Shown here: positions 51,787 through 61,440 of the stretch, piece by piece
Numbering within the stretch: the first letter of the stretch is position 1
Layout of the letters: each line of letters begins with the position of its first letter
Source: Bibersteinia trehalosi
GTDB taxonomy: Bacteria; Pseudomonadota; Gammaproteobacteria; Enterobacterales; Pasteurellaceae
DNA length: 64,000 nt
Assembly (NCBI RefSeq): GCF_004346205.1
Contig: NZ_SMAM01000002.1
Coordinates: 279,505-343,504 of the forward strand
Direction: 5' to 3'
Notes under the pieces: model-generated
The model's input: only the letters and a program-made list of their open reading frames with translations
What the model was told of the DNA's origin: nothing
Databases searched by the model: none
Translations under genes and position numbers: made by a program

Positions 51787-54507
51787 TTACGCATATTTTG
51801 CTTTATTGCCGTGGCAATGCTTATATTTCTTACCTGAACCACAAGGGCAAGGGTCATTACGGCTGATATTCAGATTTTTAAAATCTTCATCACTTAGCAC
51901 TGTTTTATTTTCATTAACATCGCCAGCGACAAATCCACCCTGTTCACCATTTTCTGCCGCTTGTTGTGCTTCTGCCATTAAGCGTTGTTCGCGTTCAATT
52001 TCCTCTTGGCTTTTAACTTGAATGCGGCTTAAGATGCTGATCACATTCATTTTTAAGCGGTCAAGCAATTCGGTAAACATTGCAAATGACTCTTTTTTGT
52101 ACTCTTGTTTTGGATCTTTCTGAGCATAACCACGCAAATGAATCCCTTTGCGCAAGTAATCCATTGCAGAAAGATGCTCTTTCCAAAGTTCGTCTAAGTT
52201 TTGTAGCATTACGCCTTTTTCAAAGCTGCGCATGACTTCCGCACCAACAACTGCCTCTTTAGCTTGATATTGCTCTGTTGCAATGGCAATAATACGTTCA
52301 CGCAAAGTTTCTTCGTGCAGATTGTTATCTTCTTCAAGCCATTTTACTAGCGGTAAATCCAAACCAAACTCATGTTTTAAACGAGTTTCCAACGCCGGCA
52401 CATCCCACATTTCTTCGATAGATTGCGGTGGAATATATTGATCGATAACCGCATTATAAACATCACTACGGATAGTTTCGATCATCGCTGAAATATCATC
52501 GGTTTCAAGTAGATAGTTACGTTGCTCATAAATCGCTTTACGTTGTTCATTTGCCACATCATCATACTGTAACAAATGCTTACGACCATCAAAGTTATGC
52601 GCTTCTACCTTGGCTTGTGCTGAAGCAATTACTTTAGTTAAAAGTTTCGATTCCATCGCTTCGCCTTCTTCGGTAAAGGCCTTACGCATCATATTGAGCT
52701 TGCCTTCATTCAGATAAATACGCATTAGGGCATCATCTAATGAAAGGTAGAAACGAGATGAACCTGGGTCACCTTGACGACCTGAACGACCTCGCAACTG
52801 GTTGTCAATGCGGCGAGATTCATGACGTTCCGTGCCGATAATATGCAAACCACCTGCCTGCATCACAATATCGTGATTTTTTTGCCATTCTGCTTTGATT
52901 GCTTCAACTTGCTCATCAGTTGGATTTTCTAATTTCGCCACTTCCGCTTTCCAGTTTCCACCAAGTACAATATCCGTGCCTCGACCAGCCATATTCGTGG
53001 CAATGGTTACTGCACCAGGGCGACCTGCTTCGGCGACAATTTCTGCTTCTTGGGCGTGGAATTTTGCATTTAACACATTATGAGCAATACCTGCTTTATT
53101 CAGCGCCGCAGAAAGTGCCTCTGATTTTTCAATGGATATTGTCCCGACCAACACAGGTTGTTGCCGAGCCATACAATCTTGAATATCTTTGATAATCGCT
53201 GCAAATTTTTCAGGCTCACTTTTGAACATTAAGTCAGTACGATCATCACGAATCATTGGGCGATTAGTTGGGATAACAACGGTATCTAAACCATAAATTT
53301 GTTGAAACTCAAAAGCTTCAGTATCCGCTGTCCCTGTCATACCCGCTAATTTCTCATAAAGGCGGAAATAGTTTTGATAGGTAATCGACGCTACTGTTTG
53401 ATTTTCACCTTGAATTGCCACACCTTCTTTCGCTTCAATCGCTTGGTGCAAACCATCTGACCAACGACGCCCTGCCATTGTACGTCCTGTGTGTTCATCA
53501 ATGATCACCACTTCACCATCTTTGACAATGTAATCTACATTCACTTCGAATAGTTTATGTGCACGTAAAGCGGCATAAACATGATGTAATAAAGCGATAC
53601 GAGAAGGTTGATATAAACTTTCATTTTCGTGCATCAAACCAAGTTGCACCAATAATTGCTCCACTTTGACCTGACCACGCTCGGTTAAACTTGCCTGTTT
53701 GTTTTTAAGGTCTAATGTGAAATCGCCATCGCCAGTATACTCTTCCGTATCTTCTTTATCTTGAGCAATCAAATGCGGAATAATCGTATTAATCGCTTGA
53801 TAAACTTCCGTGGCATTTTCTGATGGACCTGAAATAATTAGCGGTGTGCGTGCTTCATCAATTAAGATCGAATCTACTTCATCGACTAACGCATAGTGTA
53901 ATTGGCGTTGAAAACGTTCCTCTTTGCTATGAGCAAGATTATCACGTAAATAGTCAAAGCCTAATTCGCTATTAGTCGCATAAGTAATATCAGCAGCATA
54001 TGCAGCTCGTTTAGCTTCGCCTGATAAGCCTGGGATATTTACCGCAACAGTCATACCTAAGAATTCAAATAGTGGACGATTGGTTTCTGCATCACGACGA
54101 GCAAGGTAATCATTGACTGTTACTACGTGTACGCCTTTACCGGTAAGCGCATTAAGATAGCAAGGTAACGTTGCAGTTAAGGTTTTGCCTTCCCCTGTCC
54201 GCATTTCTGCGATATTACGGTTAGTCAGCACCATACCGCCAATTAATTGCACATCGAAATGACGCATACCTAATACACGCTTACTTGCTTCCCGCACTGT
54301 CGCAAACGCTTCGTGCAATAAACTATCCAGACTTGCACCATCGGCAAGGCGTTGCTTAAATTCCGCGGTTTTCGCTTTTAATGCTTCGTCACTTAATTTT
54401 TCAAACTCAGGTTCTAATTTATTAATTTGTGCAACGCGTTTATTTAAACGCTTTAAAGTGCGATCATTGCTTGAGCCAAAGATCGCTGTGGCTAATTTTG
54501 AAAACAT
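51787..54507 (-). CDS. secA: Preprotein translocase ATPase SecA
   Basis: SecA drives post-translational export through SecYEG. Walker A is [16 protein letters not shown] near residue 101, Walker B is [17 protein letters not shown] near residue 206, and the second helicase half includes [14 protein letters not shown] and [13 protein letters not shown]. The C-terminal zinc tail [16 protein letters not shown] binds SecB. Length 906 aa is standard. The upstream neighbour is a SecM-like arrest-peptide gene. The secA ribosome site (ATGGAAT) is weak, consistent with SecM-type regulation. Confidence 0.98.
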   Translation of the reverse strand: MFSKLATAIFGSSNDRTLKRLNKRVAQINKLEPEFEKLSDEALKAKTAEFKQRLADGASLDSLLHEAFATVREASKRVLGMRHFDVQLIGGMVLTNRNIAEMRTGEGKTLTATLPCYLNALTGKGVHVVTVNDYLARRDAETNRPLFEFLGMTVAVNIPGLSGEAKRAAYAADITYATNSELGFDYLRDNLAHSKEERFQRQLHYALVDEVDSILIDEARTPLIISGPSENATEVYQAINTIIPHLIAQDKEDTEEYTGDGDFTLDLKNKQASLTERGQVKVEQLLVQLGLMHENESLYQPSRIALLHHVYAALRAHKLFEVNVDYIVKDGEVVIIDEHTGRTMAGRRWSDGLHQAIEAKEGVAIQGENQTVASITYQNYFRLYEKLAGMTGTADTEAFEFQQIYGLDTVVIPTNRPMIRDDRTDLMFKSEPEKFAAIIKDIQDCMARQQPVLVGTISIEKSEALSAALNKAGIAHNVLNAKFHAQEAEIVAEAGRPGAVTIATNMAGRGTDIVLGGNWKAEVAKLENPTDEQVEAIKAEWQKNHDIVMQAGGLHIIGTERHESRRIDNQLRGRSGRQGDPGSSRFYLSLDDALMRIYLNEGKLNMMRKAFTEEGEAMESKLLTKVIASAQAKVEAHNFDGRKHLLQYDDVANEQRKAIYEQRNYLLETDDISAMIETIRSDVYNAVIDQYIPPQSIEEMWDVPALETRLKHEFGLDLPLVKWLEEDNNLHEETLRERIIAIATEQYQAKEAVVGAEVMRSFEKGVMLQNLDELWKEHLSAMDYLRKGIHLRGYAQKDPKQEYKKESFAMFTELLDRLKMNVISILSRIQVKSQEEIEREQRLMAEAQQAAENGEQGGFVAGDVNENKTVLSDEDFKNLNISRNDPCPCGSGKKYKHCHGNKAKYA

Positions 54508-54541
54508 AAAAATTCCATTAAAAAGATAAAATCACTATGTG

Positions 54542-54577
54542 CAATGAGCATTTGCTCATTTCTGACAGAATTGGAAT
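54542..54577 (-). promoter_or_regulatory. Possible SD-sequestering structure between secM-like gene and secA
   Basis: On the minus strand ATTCCA (54577-54572) can pair with the secA ribosome-site region TGGAAT (near 54517-54512), enclosing the small hairpin AATGAGC/GCTCATT (54559-54542). In E. coli the secM-secA RNA hides the secA ribosome site in a similar way. The pairing is short and its fit to the stalled ribosome position is uncertain. Confidence 0.35.
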
Positions 54578-54610
54578 ACGTTTAACCTTATCCCATAAAA
54601 ATTGAAAAAT

Positions 54611-54922
54611 TTAAGCAACAGGCCCCGCCCGAATCGGTGGATTAGGATGACATTCCAAGCGGTAGTATTTTGCAGAAAAAATACAAATTTCAACCGCTTG
54701 TTTTATCGGCTGCTGCACACTCGTACGTGCTTGCTGTAGAAAAATCTGCTCGCTATCAGCTTGTTTGATTGTCGGAACAACATTCAACACTTGCTGCTCA
54801 GCCACGTTATCTGTGTTATGGCTTTCGCTATGTGAAACTTCAGGTAACGCCAAAACCGCAACGATTCCAAAGAAGAATTGCGTCCAAAAAGTCGGTTTTG
54901 TGAAACGAGAAAAGAGAGTCAT
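54611..54922 (-). CDS. secM: SecM-like secretion monitor with C-terminal arrest peptide
   Basis: A 103-aa secreted protein immediately upstream of secA in the same direction. An N-terminal signal sequence (basic start, then FFFGIVAVLALPEVSHSE) would direct export. The C-terminus is HPNPPIRAGPVA, ending two residues after IRAGP, the core of the E. coli SecM stall sequence (GIRAGP). The SecM of Mannheimia is known to stall with a shorter, different element ending PIRGSP. The F-x4-WI part of the E. coli arrest motif is missing. Stalling when export is slow would raise secA translation. The ribosome site is weak. Identification rests on position, signal peptide and IRAGP. Confidence 0.82.
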   Translation of the reverse strand: MTLFSRFTKPTFWTQFFFGIVAVLALPEVSHSESHNTDNVAEQQVLNVVPTIKQADSEQIFLQQARTSVQQPIKQAVEICIFSAKYYRLECHPNPPIRAGPVA

Positions 54923-55030
54923 TAGTGGTTTAATTCAAAAAAATTGTGTTGATTATACGATAATTTTTATAGAATAGGTCGGTTTATTGGGGTGATTGAC
55001 GCCAAAAACAAGGGAAAATGAGCTAACACG

Positions 55031-55390
55031 ATGAAAAATTCAACAACTAAAAATATTAGTGAAATTTTGCAGAACTCTGCGTTGCATCGCATAGTCCAAC
55101 GTGCCACTGAGTTAAATAGCTTAAATGATAAAATACAACAATCATTGCCTAGTATTTACCGTGGACTCTACCGTATTCGTAATTTAGCTGATAATCAACT
55201 TGTGTTGGAAGTGCCAAATGCGACTATACGTCAAGGTTTACTGCTACAACAAGGGTTATTATTAAAACTTATTCAACAGGATTTGCCACAGGTACATGCA
55301 TTAAATATTCGTGTGGATCCCAATTTTAATTTGAAACATCAACACACTCTAACTGAATCCATTCATTTTACTCAACGAGGAGACTTTTAA
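55031..55390 (+). CDS. DciA-like DUF721 protein
   Basis: A 119-aa basic protein of the DUF721 family: ISEILQNSALHRIVQRATELNSLNDKIQQSLP at the N-terminus, then the KH-like stretch NLADNQLVLEVPNATIRQGL. Proteins of this family (DciA) help load or operate the replicative helicase DnaB in bacteria lacking DnaC. It is divergent from the secM-secA unit and is followed by the lipoprotein gene after one base. The helicase role is inferred from the family only. Confidence 0.75.
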   Translation: MKNSTTKNISEILQNSALHRIVQRATELNSLNDKIQQSLPSIYRGLYRIRNLADNQLVLEVPNATIRQGLLLQQGLLLKLIQQDLPQVHALNIRVDPNFNLKHQHTLTESIHFTQRGDF

Positions 55391-55391
55391 T

Positions 55392-55766
55392 ATGAAAAAA
55401 ATGGCATTTCTTGCGTTAGCAACACTATTGAGCGCCTGTTCAAGCTTCGCCCCACAAAAAGGCGTTTCAGGCGTATTCAAAGGCACCTTACCTTGCGCCG
55501 ACTGCGAAAAAATTGAAGCAGAATTAACTTTAAATCAAGATAATAGCTATGAATATCACACAGTTTATTATAAACGCGGACAAGAATATCCATTCACCGA
55601 CAAAGGAAAATATAGCTGGGACAAACAAAATCCTAATGTGGTTCGTTTAGAAAACTCGGAGAATTTAGCCGTTTTAATCAGCGAAACCCATGCCGAATTA
55701 TGTGGCCCTGATGGTAAGCCTGTACAAGGGAAATCAGATTACCGATTACAGAAAATTGCTAAATAA
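55392..55766 (+). CDS. NlpE N-terminal-domain lipoprotein
   Basis: A 124-aa lipoprotein: signal peptide with lipobox LLSAC (Cys16), then GVSGVFKGTLPCADCEKIEAELTL, the NlpE signature with its CxxC. E. coli NlpE senses surface and copper stress for the Cpx pathway but has a second domain; here only the N-terminal barrel domain is present, so a full NlpE role is not assured. GAGGAGACTTTTAAT precedes the start. It is co-transcribed with the dciA-like gene. Confidence 0.85.
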   Translation: MKKMAFLALATLLSACSSFAPQKGVSGVFKGTLPCADCEKIEAELTLNQDNSYEYHTVYYKRGQEYPFTDKGKYSWDKQNPNVVRLENSENLAVLISETHAELCGPDGKPVQGKSDYRLQKIAK

Positions 55767-55772
55767 TAACCG

Positions 55773-55810
55773 AAAAAGCTACAGCGACATTGCTCTGTAG
55801 CTTTTTGTTT
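55773..55810 (+). terminator. Terminator of the dciA-like/nlpE-like pair
   Basis: AAAAAGCTACAG and CTGTAGCTTTTT form a 12-bp stem around a 10-base loop, then GTTT. Confidence 0.88.
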
Positions 55811-55821
55811 AAAACAGGATA

Positions 55822-55850
55822 AAAAAAAGCCCAAACAAAAAGTTTGGGCT
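55822..55850 (-). terminator. Terminator of tRNA-Ser
   Basis: AGCCCAAAC and GTTTGGGCT form a 9-bp stem around AAAAA; on the minus strand it is followed by TTTTTTT. Confidence 0.85.
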
Positions 55851-55938
55851 ACTTTAAGAAATAAAGTATTAACTACTTTAACTTAACCAAGGAAATATCT
55901 ATGAAAACAGTAAGGAGATTCTTTCACTCTACTGAATG

Positions 55939-56026
55939 GCGGTGAGAGGGGGATTCGAACCCCCGATACACTTTCGCATATACACGCTTTCCAGGCGTGC
56001 TCCTTCAACCACTCGGACATCTCACC
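55939..56026 (-). tRNA. tRNA-Ser(GGA)
   Basis: An 88-base class II tRNA. The acceptor stem is GGTGAGA/TCTCACC, with discriminator G and an encoded CCA. The anticodon stem-loop CACGC-CTGGAAA-GCGTG gives anticodon GGA (serine, UCC/UCU codons), a variable arm typical of tRNA-Ser follows, and the T arm contains GGTTCGAATCC. It reads close to the E. coli tRNA-Ser(GGA). Confidence 0.97.
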
Positions 56027-56131
56027 GAATCAATAAAAAATGTGCATTTAAATGCACATTTGAAAGATACGGTGAACTATACTGACTTTTCGCTGTCAAG
56101 GCAAGCAATTTTTTTAGAAAATAAAATAAAT

Positions 56132-56443
56132 CTATTTGCCATGTCCAACACAATTGGTCGAAGCTGGAATTGCTTCACCATCTTCTTCCCACTCAGCTAA
56201 AGTATAAAGGTGCAAAGCTAGGGCATGCACACCATTTTCCAGCTCTTGGGCTAAGCATTCATACACCGCACGATGACGAGCAACTGCCCGCATAGCATTA
56301 AAAACGTCAGAAACGAGTACTACTTTAAAATGGGATTCTGCGCCTCGCCCAGCACTATGGCGATGACTTTCGTTTTCGATATGTAACACTGTTGGGCTAA
56401 AGCGCTCATGCAGTTTGCTTACAATCGTTTGTTCAACAGACAT
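56132..56443 (-). CDS. bolA: BolA-family regulator
   Basis: BolA proteins bind monothiol glutaredoxins with an iron-sulfur cluster and influence stress morphology. The 103-aa protein has the family core VLHIENESHRHSAGRGAESHFKVVLVSD and MRAVARHRAVYECLAQEL. I start at the ATG at 56443 (MSVEQTIVSKL) with CAAGGAGAAATT upstream; the frame opens earlier at a GTG without a ribosome site. It is divergent from yajG, an E. coli-like neighbourhood. Confidence 0.93.
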   Translation of the reverse strand: MSVEQTIVSKLHERFSPTVLHIENESHRHSAGRGAESHFKVVLVSDVFNAMRAVARHRAVYECLAQELENGVHALALHLYTLAEWEEDGEAIPASTNCVGHGK

Positions 56444-56529
56444 AATTTCTCCTTGAATTTTTGGCAATTTGGCGTGAATAATACTATACTTTGTCACAAA
56501 ATTTTACCCTAACAGATGAAGGAAAGCCT

Positions 56530-57117
56530 ATGTTGTTTTCAAAAAAATCCTTTTGTATTTTAACACTATTTGGGGCGGCGCTATTAGCCGGCTGCCAAAG
56601 CCAGTCAAATACAATTTTGTTCACGACTCCTGTTCCAACAGCCAGTTTTAATACTCAAAATCAAACGGCTGCAGTTAATGTCACGACATATGATTTGCGT
56701 AACTCTGCTGAAGTCGCGAGCTATACCACTGCCGGTAATGTGCAAAAACTCACTGCTGTGCCTGATGTACGTCAGTTATTTCAGCAAGCCATGCAACAAA
56801 GTCTTAATAGTAAAGGTTTTGGTGTCGTACCTGCGAATGGCAATGTGAATTTAGTGGTAAATGTAAAAAAATTCTTTGCCAATGTCGAACAAGGCAATTT
56901 ACGTCACAAAATTTCTTCTGAAATTGCTTTGGAAGTACAAGTGCAAGGAGCAAAAGGCAACTTTACCAAAAACTTTAATACTACTCGTGCTTATGAAGGC
57001 GCATTTGGCGCAGATAATAATGGTATCCGTAAGGTATTAAATCAAACCTATAGCGAAATAATTCAATCGATCTACAACGATAATGAATTAACCCAAGCAA
57101 TCCACTACTTAAAATAA
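56530..57117 (+). CDS. yajG: YajG-family lipoprotein
   Basis: A 195-aa lipoprotein: the lipobox is LLAGC after a 21-residue signal peptide. The mature part follows the YajG pattern, with TAVPDVRQLFQQAMQQSLNSKGFGV, VNLVVNVKKFFANVEQGNLRHKI and YEGAFGADNNGIRKVLNQ. Function is unknown; enteric yajG lies next to ampG and bolA. The start is the ATG at 56530 with GAAGGAAAGCC upstream. Confidence 0.87.
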   Translation: MLFSKKSFCILTLFGAALLAGCQSQSNTILFTTPVPTASFNTQNQTAAVNVTTYDLRNSAEVASYTTAGNVQKLTAVPDVRQLFQQAMQQSLNSKGFGVVPANGNVNLVVNVKKFFANVEQGNLRHKISSEIALEVQVQGAKGNFTKNFNTTRAYEGAFGADNNGIRKVLNQTYSEIIQSIYNDNELTQAIHYLK

Positions 57118-57122
57118 TCAAA

Positions 57123-57168
57123 CAAGCGGTTAATTTTGCAGAATTTTTTGCAAAATCGACCGCTTAAC
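57123..57168 (+). terminator. Inverted uptake-signal hairpin after yajG
   Basis: AAGCGGT near 57124 and ACCGCTT near 57160, extended by ATTTTGC/GCAAAAT, form an interrupted stem of about 14 pairs between yajG and rsmE. The T-run is weak. Confidence 0.5.
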
Positions 57169-57175
57169 ATTCACT

Positions 57176-57913
57176 ATGAGAATACCAAGAATTTATCATC
57201 CAACTCCCCTCGCCAACCAAAACCACTGTATTTTAAGCGATGATGCAGCCAACCATGTTGGACGCGTCTTACGTATGGGTGAAGGCGCAGAGTTAATTCT
57301 ATTTGATGGTTCAAACCACATTTTTAATGCCACTATTCAGACCATCAGCAAAAAACACATTGAAGTTATCATCCACCATTCACAGTTTGATGATCGTGAA
57401 AGCCCACTTCCAATCCATCTAGGGCAAGTGATTTCTCGTGGCGATCGTATGGAATTTACCATTCAAAAATCGGTTGAACTCGGTGTAACAACTATCACAC
57501 CATTATGGTCTGAGCGCTGTGGCGTAAAACTTGATGGTGAGCGCCAAGATAAAAAATTACAACAGTGGCAAAAAATTGCTATCTCAGCTTGTGAACAATG
57601 CGGACGCAATGTTGTACCAGAAATTCGCCCAATAATGAAACTCAGTGATTGGTGTAAAGAGCAAGATGCGATGCTAAAATTAAATCTTCATCCGCGCGCT
57701 AAATATACCTTGAAATCCTTACCAAATATGCCAAAAGAAGGCGTGCGTTTACTTATTGGCTCAGAGGGCGGATTATCCGCAGAAGAAATCAGCATGACAG
57801 AACAACAAGGCTTTACTGAAGTGCTCCTTGGTAAGCGAATATTACGTACAGAAACGGCTTCGCTCGCAACAATTAGCGCGTTGCAAACATTATACGGAGA
57901 TCTCTGCGCATGA
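57176..57913 (+). CDS. rsmE: 16S rRNA m3U1498 methyltransferase RsmE
   Basis: RsmE methylates U1498 of 16S rRNA in the 30S subunit. It is a SPOUT/knot enzyme of 245 aa: N-terminal PUA-like domain with [19 protein letters not shown], then the knot with [32 protein letters not shown] and [20 protein letters not shown]. It starts the rsmE-yqgE-ruvX set, with 4-base and 1-base overlaps. Confidence 0.96.
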   Translation: MRIPRIYHPTPLANQNHCILSDDAANHVGRVLRMGEGAELILFDGSNHIFNATIQTISKKHIEVIIHHSQFDDRESPLPIHLGQVISRGDRMEFTIQKSVELGVTTITPLWSERCGVKLDGERQDKKLQQWQKIAISACEQCGRNVVPEIRPIMKLSDWCKEQDAMLKLNLHPRAKYTLKSLPNMPKEGVRLLIGSEGGLSAEEISMTEQQGFTEVLLGKRILRTETASLATISALQTLYGDLCA

Positions 57914-58464
57914 ATTTACAAGGGCAACTATTAATCGCCACGCAAGATATGGACGATGATTATTTTGATCGTGCCGTCATCTATATCTGTGATCATAACG
58001 AGCAAGGCGCAATGGGACTAATGATTAACTCACCCACGGATCTTTCCGTGATGGAATTGCTTGCTAAAATGGATTTTTTAATAGCAAATGAACGAAGTTA
58101 TAGTAAGGATCAGCTAGTGCTTAGTGGAGGGCCTGTTGCACAAGAACGTGGCTTTATTCTACATAGCCCAACAACAAATGCATTTTTACACAGTTACCCT
58201 GTTACAGAACATGTCGTATTAACTACTTCAGGCGATATTTTAGATACCTTTGGACAAGATAATTCACCAGAGCATTTTATAGTATGCTTAGGGTGCTGCA
58301 CTTGGAAATCTGGGCAATTAGAGCAAGAAATAGCACGTAATTTATGGCTAGTCGGGGAAGCTGATGAACAAATTCTTTTTGAAACCGGCTATCTCGATCG
58401 TTGGGCTAAAGCCTATGATTTACTAGGTTTTAACACTATCCCCGCAAAGGCAGGTCGCGCATAA
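57910..58464 (+). CDS. yqgE: UPF0301/AlgH-family protein YqgE
   Basis: A 184-aa protein of the YqgE/AlgH family. It shows [38 protein letters not shown] at the start and [17 protein letters not shown] in the middle, both diagnostic. Its biochemical function is not established. It overlaps rsmE by 4 bases and ruvX by 1, as in many gamma-proteobacteria. Confidence 0.95.
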   Translation: MNLQGQLLIATQDMDDDYFDRAVIYICDHNEQGAMGLMINSPTDLSVMELLAKMDFLIANERSYSKDQLVLSGGPVAQERGFILHSPTTNAFLHSYPVTEHVVLTTSGDILDTFGQDNSPEHFIVCLGCCTWKSGQLEQEIARNLWLVGEADEQILFETGYLDRWAKAYDLLGFNTIPAKAGRA

Positions 58465-58880
58465 TGAGTCAAACAATTTTAGCCTTTGATTTTGGCACCA
58501 ATAGCATTGGCTGTGCAGTAGGACAAAGTATTACCGGCACTGCTCAAGGCTTACCAGCATTTAAAGCTCAAGATGGTATCCCCAATTGGGAAATAATTGG
58601 TAATGTGATTCAAGAATGGCAACCCGATTTATTAGTTGTTGGTTTACCTCTGAATATGGATGGAACGGAACAACCTTTAACTCAACGTGCTAAAAAATTC
58701 GCTAATCGCTTAAACGGACGCTTTAATATTCCGATCGCGCTGCAAGATGAACGTCTAACCACTGTCGAAGCACGCAGTGAAATTTTTGAGCGAGGAGGAT
58801 TCCGTGCGTTGAAAAAAAGTAAAGTAGATTCTATCTCTGCTTGCCTAATTTTAGAAAGTTGGTTTGAAAATAATCTATAA
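58464..58880 (+). CDS. ruvX: Pre-16S rRNA nuclease / Holliday-junction-resolvase-like RuvX (YqgF)
   Basis: YqgF is an RNase H-fold nuclease implicated in 5' maturation of 16S rRNA. The 138-aa protein carries the acidic motifs [39 protein letters not shown] and [13 protein letters not shown]. It ends the rsmE operon, which pairs an rRNA methylase with an rRNA processing factor. Confidence 0.95.
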   Translation: MSQTILAFDFGTNSIGCAVGQSITGTAQGLPAFKAQDGIPNWEIIGNVIQEWQPDLLVVGLPLNMDGTEQPLTQRAKKFANRLNGRFNIPIALQDERLTTVEARSEIFERGGFRALKKSKVDSISACLILESWFENNL

Positions 58881-58917
58881 AAAACAACCGCTTGTTTACA
58901 AGCGGTTGTTTTTTTTA
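58879..58917. terminator. Bidirectional uptake-signal terminator between ruvX and tkt
   Basis: AAAACAACCGCTTGT and ACAAGCGGTTGTTTT form a perfect 15-bp stem with loop TT and T-runs on both strands, between convergent genes. Confidence 0.88.
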
Positions 58918-58927
58918 AGCGTTATGA

Positions 58928-60925
58928 TTATAAAATCTCTTTTGCTTTCGCAACTACATTTTCAACGCTAAAGCCGAAGAGCTTGAATAGCTCTCCCGCT
59001 GGTGCTGACTCACCAAAGCTATTCATACCCACAATACGTCCGCCAAAGCCAACATATTTATACCAGAAATCTGCAATACCTGCTTCAATTGCAACACGTT
59101 TGGTTACAGAACTTGGTAATACGCTTTCACGGTAATCTTCGTCTTGCGCATCAAATAGATTAGTGCTTGGCATTGAAACCACACGTACAGCTTTGCCTTC
59201 TGCAGTTAATTGCTCAGCAGCTTTTACAGCTAATTCTACTTCAGAACCTGTCGCTATAAAGATTAAATCAGGTGTACCTGCACAATCTTTTAAGACATAA
59301 CCACCACGAGCCACATTGGCTAATTGTTCTGCTGTACGTTCCATTTGTGTTAAGTTTTGACGGGTAAAGATTAATGCACTCGGGCCATCTTTACGCTCAA
59401 CCGCCGCTTTCCACGCTACCGCAGATTCCACTTGGTCGCACGGACGCCAAGTTTGAAGATTTGGAATTAAACGTAGCGCTGAAGTTTGCTCTACAGGCTG
59501 GTGAGTTGGGCCATCTTCACCTAAGCCAATAGAATCATGAGTATAAACAAATAATGCACGCTGTTTCATTAATGCAGCCATACGTACGGCATTATGTGCA
59601 TATTCCATAAACATCAAGAAGGTTGCACCGTAAGGAATGAAACCACCGTGTAGGGCGATACCGTTCATAATCGCTGACATACCAAACTCACGCACACCGT
59701 AGTTAATGTAGTTGCCATCTTGGTTTTCAGTGGCACGAATTGGGCGAGAACCAGACCATAAGGTTAAGTTAGAGCTTGCTAAGTCTGCTGAACCACCTAA
59801 GAATTCAGGCAATAATTTTGCGTAAGCTTCAATCGCATTTTGTGATGCTTTACGGCTGGCAATGTTTGCAGGGTTTGCTTGTAACTGTTCAATGAAGGCT
59901 TGGCTATCTTTCGCCCAGTTTTCTGGTAAATCACCATTTACACGACGTGTAAATTCTGCCGCGAGATCTGGATAAGCAGCTTGATACGCCGCAAATTTAG
60001 CATTCCATTCTGCTTCAGCTTGCTGACCACGTACTTTAGCATCCCAAGCCGAGTAAACTTCTGTAGGGATTTCAAATGGCGCGTAATCCCAATTTAAAAA
60101 TTCACGTGCAGCTTGAATTTCCGCATCACCCAATGGAGCCCCGTGACAATCATGTGAATTTGATTTATTTGGTGAACCATAGCCAATAATGGTTTTACAG
60201 ATAATTAAGGTCGGACGGTGTTTCTCTTCTTGAGCGTATTCAATTGCAGCTTGGATCTGTTCTGGATTATGACCATCAACATTGCGGATAACATGCCATC
60301 CATAAGCTTCAAAACGTTGAGCAGTATCGTCAGAGAACCAACCATCAACATGCCCATCAATTGAAATATTATTATCATCGTAAAATGCGATTAATTTACC
60401 CAAGCCTAAAGTACCTGCTAATGAACAAGCCTCATGTGAGATACCTTCCATTAAACAACCATCGCCTAAAAATGCATAAGTGTAGTGATTTACAATTTCA
60501 TGACCTTCTCGGTTAAATTGTGCTGCTAAAGTTTTTTCTGCAATTGCCATGCCAACTGCATTGGTAATCCCTTGACCTAACGGGCCGGTGGTCGTTTCTA
60601 CACCAGGAGTATAGCCATATTCAGGGTGGCCAGGCGTTTTTGAATGTAGCTGACGGAATTGTTTGAGATCATCGATAGAAAGGTCATAGCCAGAAAGATG
60701 TAATAGGCTATAAATCAGCATTGAGCCATGTCCGTTTGATAACACAAAACGGTCGCGGTTTGCCCATGCAGGGTTAGTTGGATTATGCGATAAAAAATCA
60801 CGCCATAATACTTCTGCAATATCAGCCATTCCCATTGGTGCACCGGGATGCCCTGAATTTGCTTTTTGCACCGCGTCCATGCTTAAAAAACGGATCGCAT
60901 TGGCTAACACTTTACGTTCTGTCAT
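58928..60925 (-). CDS. tktA: Transketolase
   Basis: Transketolase moves two-carbon units in the pentose phosphate pathway with thiamine diphosphate. Cofactor-binding [16 protein letters not shown] with following [13 protein letters not shown] is near residue 150; the substrate histidines lie in [12 protein letters not shown] and [35 protein letters not shown] is typical. The length, 665 aa, is standard. It is monocistronic and divergent from rpmE. Confidence 0.97.
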   Translation of the reverse strand: MTERKVLANAIRFLSMDAVQKANSGHPGAPMGMADIAEVLWRDFLSHNPTNPAWANRDRFVLSNGHGSMLIYSLLHLSGYDLSIDDLKQFRQLHSKTPGHPEYGYTPGVETTTGPLGQGITNAVGMAIAEKTLAAQFNREGHEIVNHYTYAFLGDGCLMEGISHEACSLAGTLGLGKLIAFYDDNNISIDGHVDGWFSDDTAQRFEAYGWHVIRNVDGHNPEQIQAAIEYAQEEKHRPTLIICKTIIGYGSPNKSNSHDCHGAPLGDAEIQAAREFLNWDYAPFEIPTEVYSAWDAKVRGQQAEAEWNAKFAAYQAAYPDLAAEFTRRVNGDLPENWAKDSQAFIEQLQANPANIASRKASQNAIEAYAKLLPEFLGGSADLASSNLTLWSGSRPIRATENQDGNYINYGVREFGMSAIMNGIALHGGFIPYGATFLMFMEYAHNAVRMAALMKQRALFVYTHDSIGLGEDGPTHQPVEQTSALRLIPNLQTWRPCDQVESAVAWKAAVERKDGPSALIFTRQNLTQMERTAEQLANVARGGYVLKDCAGTPDLIFIATGSEVELAVKAAEQLTAEGKAVRVVSMPSTNLFDAQDEDYRESVLPSSVTKRVAIEAGIADFWYKYVGFGGRIVGMNSFGESAPAGELFKLFGFSVENVVAKAKEIL

Positions 60926-61035
60926 ATTTTCTCCTAAAAAAACAAAGTGAAAAGTACGCTGATTTTACACTATTTTTCCACTTTCAAATGGAAAATATCA
61001 GTAGAAAATGTGATCTCAATCACAGAATTGAATTG

Positions 61036-61064
61036 TTGAAATCAAATTTAAATTAGCGTAGAAT
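61036..61064 (+). promoter_or_regulatory. rpmE promoter
   Basis: TTGAAA at 61036-61041 and TAGAAT at 61059-61064 are 17 bases apart. The predicted start near 61071 gives a leader of about 110 bases. Confidence 0.75.
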
Positions 61065-61076
61065 ACGCGCTCTTTT

Positions 61077-61104
61077 GGTGCTAGGCTACAGCCTGGTGTT
61101 TTTT
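61077..61104 (+). terminator. Attenuator-like hairpin in the rpmE leader
   Basis: CTAGGC and GCCTGG, extended by G-U pairs from the flanking GGTG/TGTT, form a stem around TACA followed by six T's, within the predicted rpmE leader and 77 bases before the gene. Confidence 0.6.
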
Positions 61105-61180
61105 AATACATATGGTACTAGTCGGAACTGCTTATCTCGCTCGGCTAGTGGCGATATGGTCTCTTATGAGGTTCTCTATA

Positions 61181-61393
61181 ATGAAACAAGGTATTCACCC
61201 AGAATATACTGAAATTACTGCAACTTGTTCTTGTGGTAATGTAATCAAAACTCGTTCTACAGTAGGTAAAAACTTAAACCTTGATGTGTGTGGTAACTGC
61301 CACCCATTCTACACTGGTAAACAACGTGTTGTTGATACTGGTGGTCGTGTAGAACGTTTCAACAAACGCTTCAGCATTCCAGGCATCAAATAA
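61181..61393 (+). CDS. rpmE: 50S ribosomal protein L31 (zinc-binding form)
   Basis: L31 (70 aa) bridges the two ribosomal subunits. [20 protein letters not shown] and [16 protein letters not shown] carry the cysteines of the C+ zinc form, in contrast to the cysteine-free YkgM-type paralogue. The start at 61181 has TGAGGT upstream. The long structured leader suggests feedback control by L31 or its assembly state. Confidence 0.97.
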   Translation: MKQGIHPEYTEITATCSCGNVIKTRSTVGKNLNLDVCGNCHPFYTGKQRVVDTGGRVERFNKRFSIPGIK

Positions 61394-61399
61394 TTTACG

Positions 61400-61424
61400 A
61401 ACCCCACAATTTTGTGGGGTTTTG
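61400..61424 (+). terminator. rpmE terminator
   Basis: AACCCCACAA and TTGTGGGGTT form a 10-bp stem with a 2-base loop, then TTG and TTT. Confidence 0.88.
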
Positions 61425-61440
61425 TTTATCTTGTATCTTT

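Noticed and set aside
55903..55947. Small open frame [14 protein letters not shown] with AAGGAAAT before its ATG, just downstream of the tRNA-Ser gene on the opposite strand
   Set aside because: It runs into the tRNA 3' end, has no terminator or promoter of its own and is only 14 codons long, so the apparent ribosome site is probably chance.
55997..56200. Open frame of 67 codons on the plus strand from 55997
   Set aside because: It overlaps the tRNA-Ser gene antisense and starts inside the anticodon arm; it is not a plausible gene.
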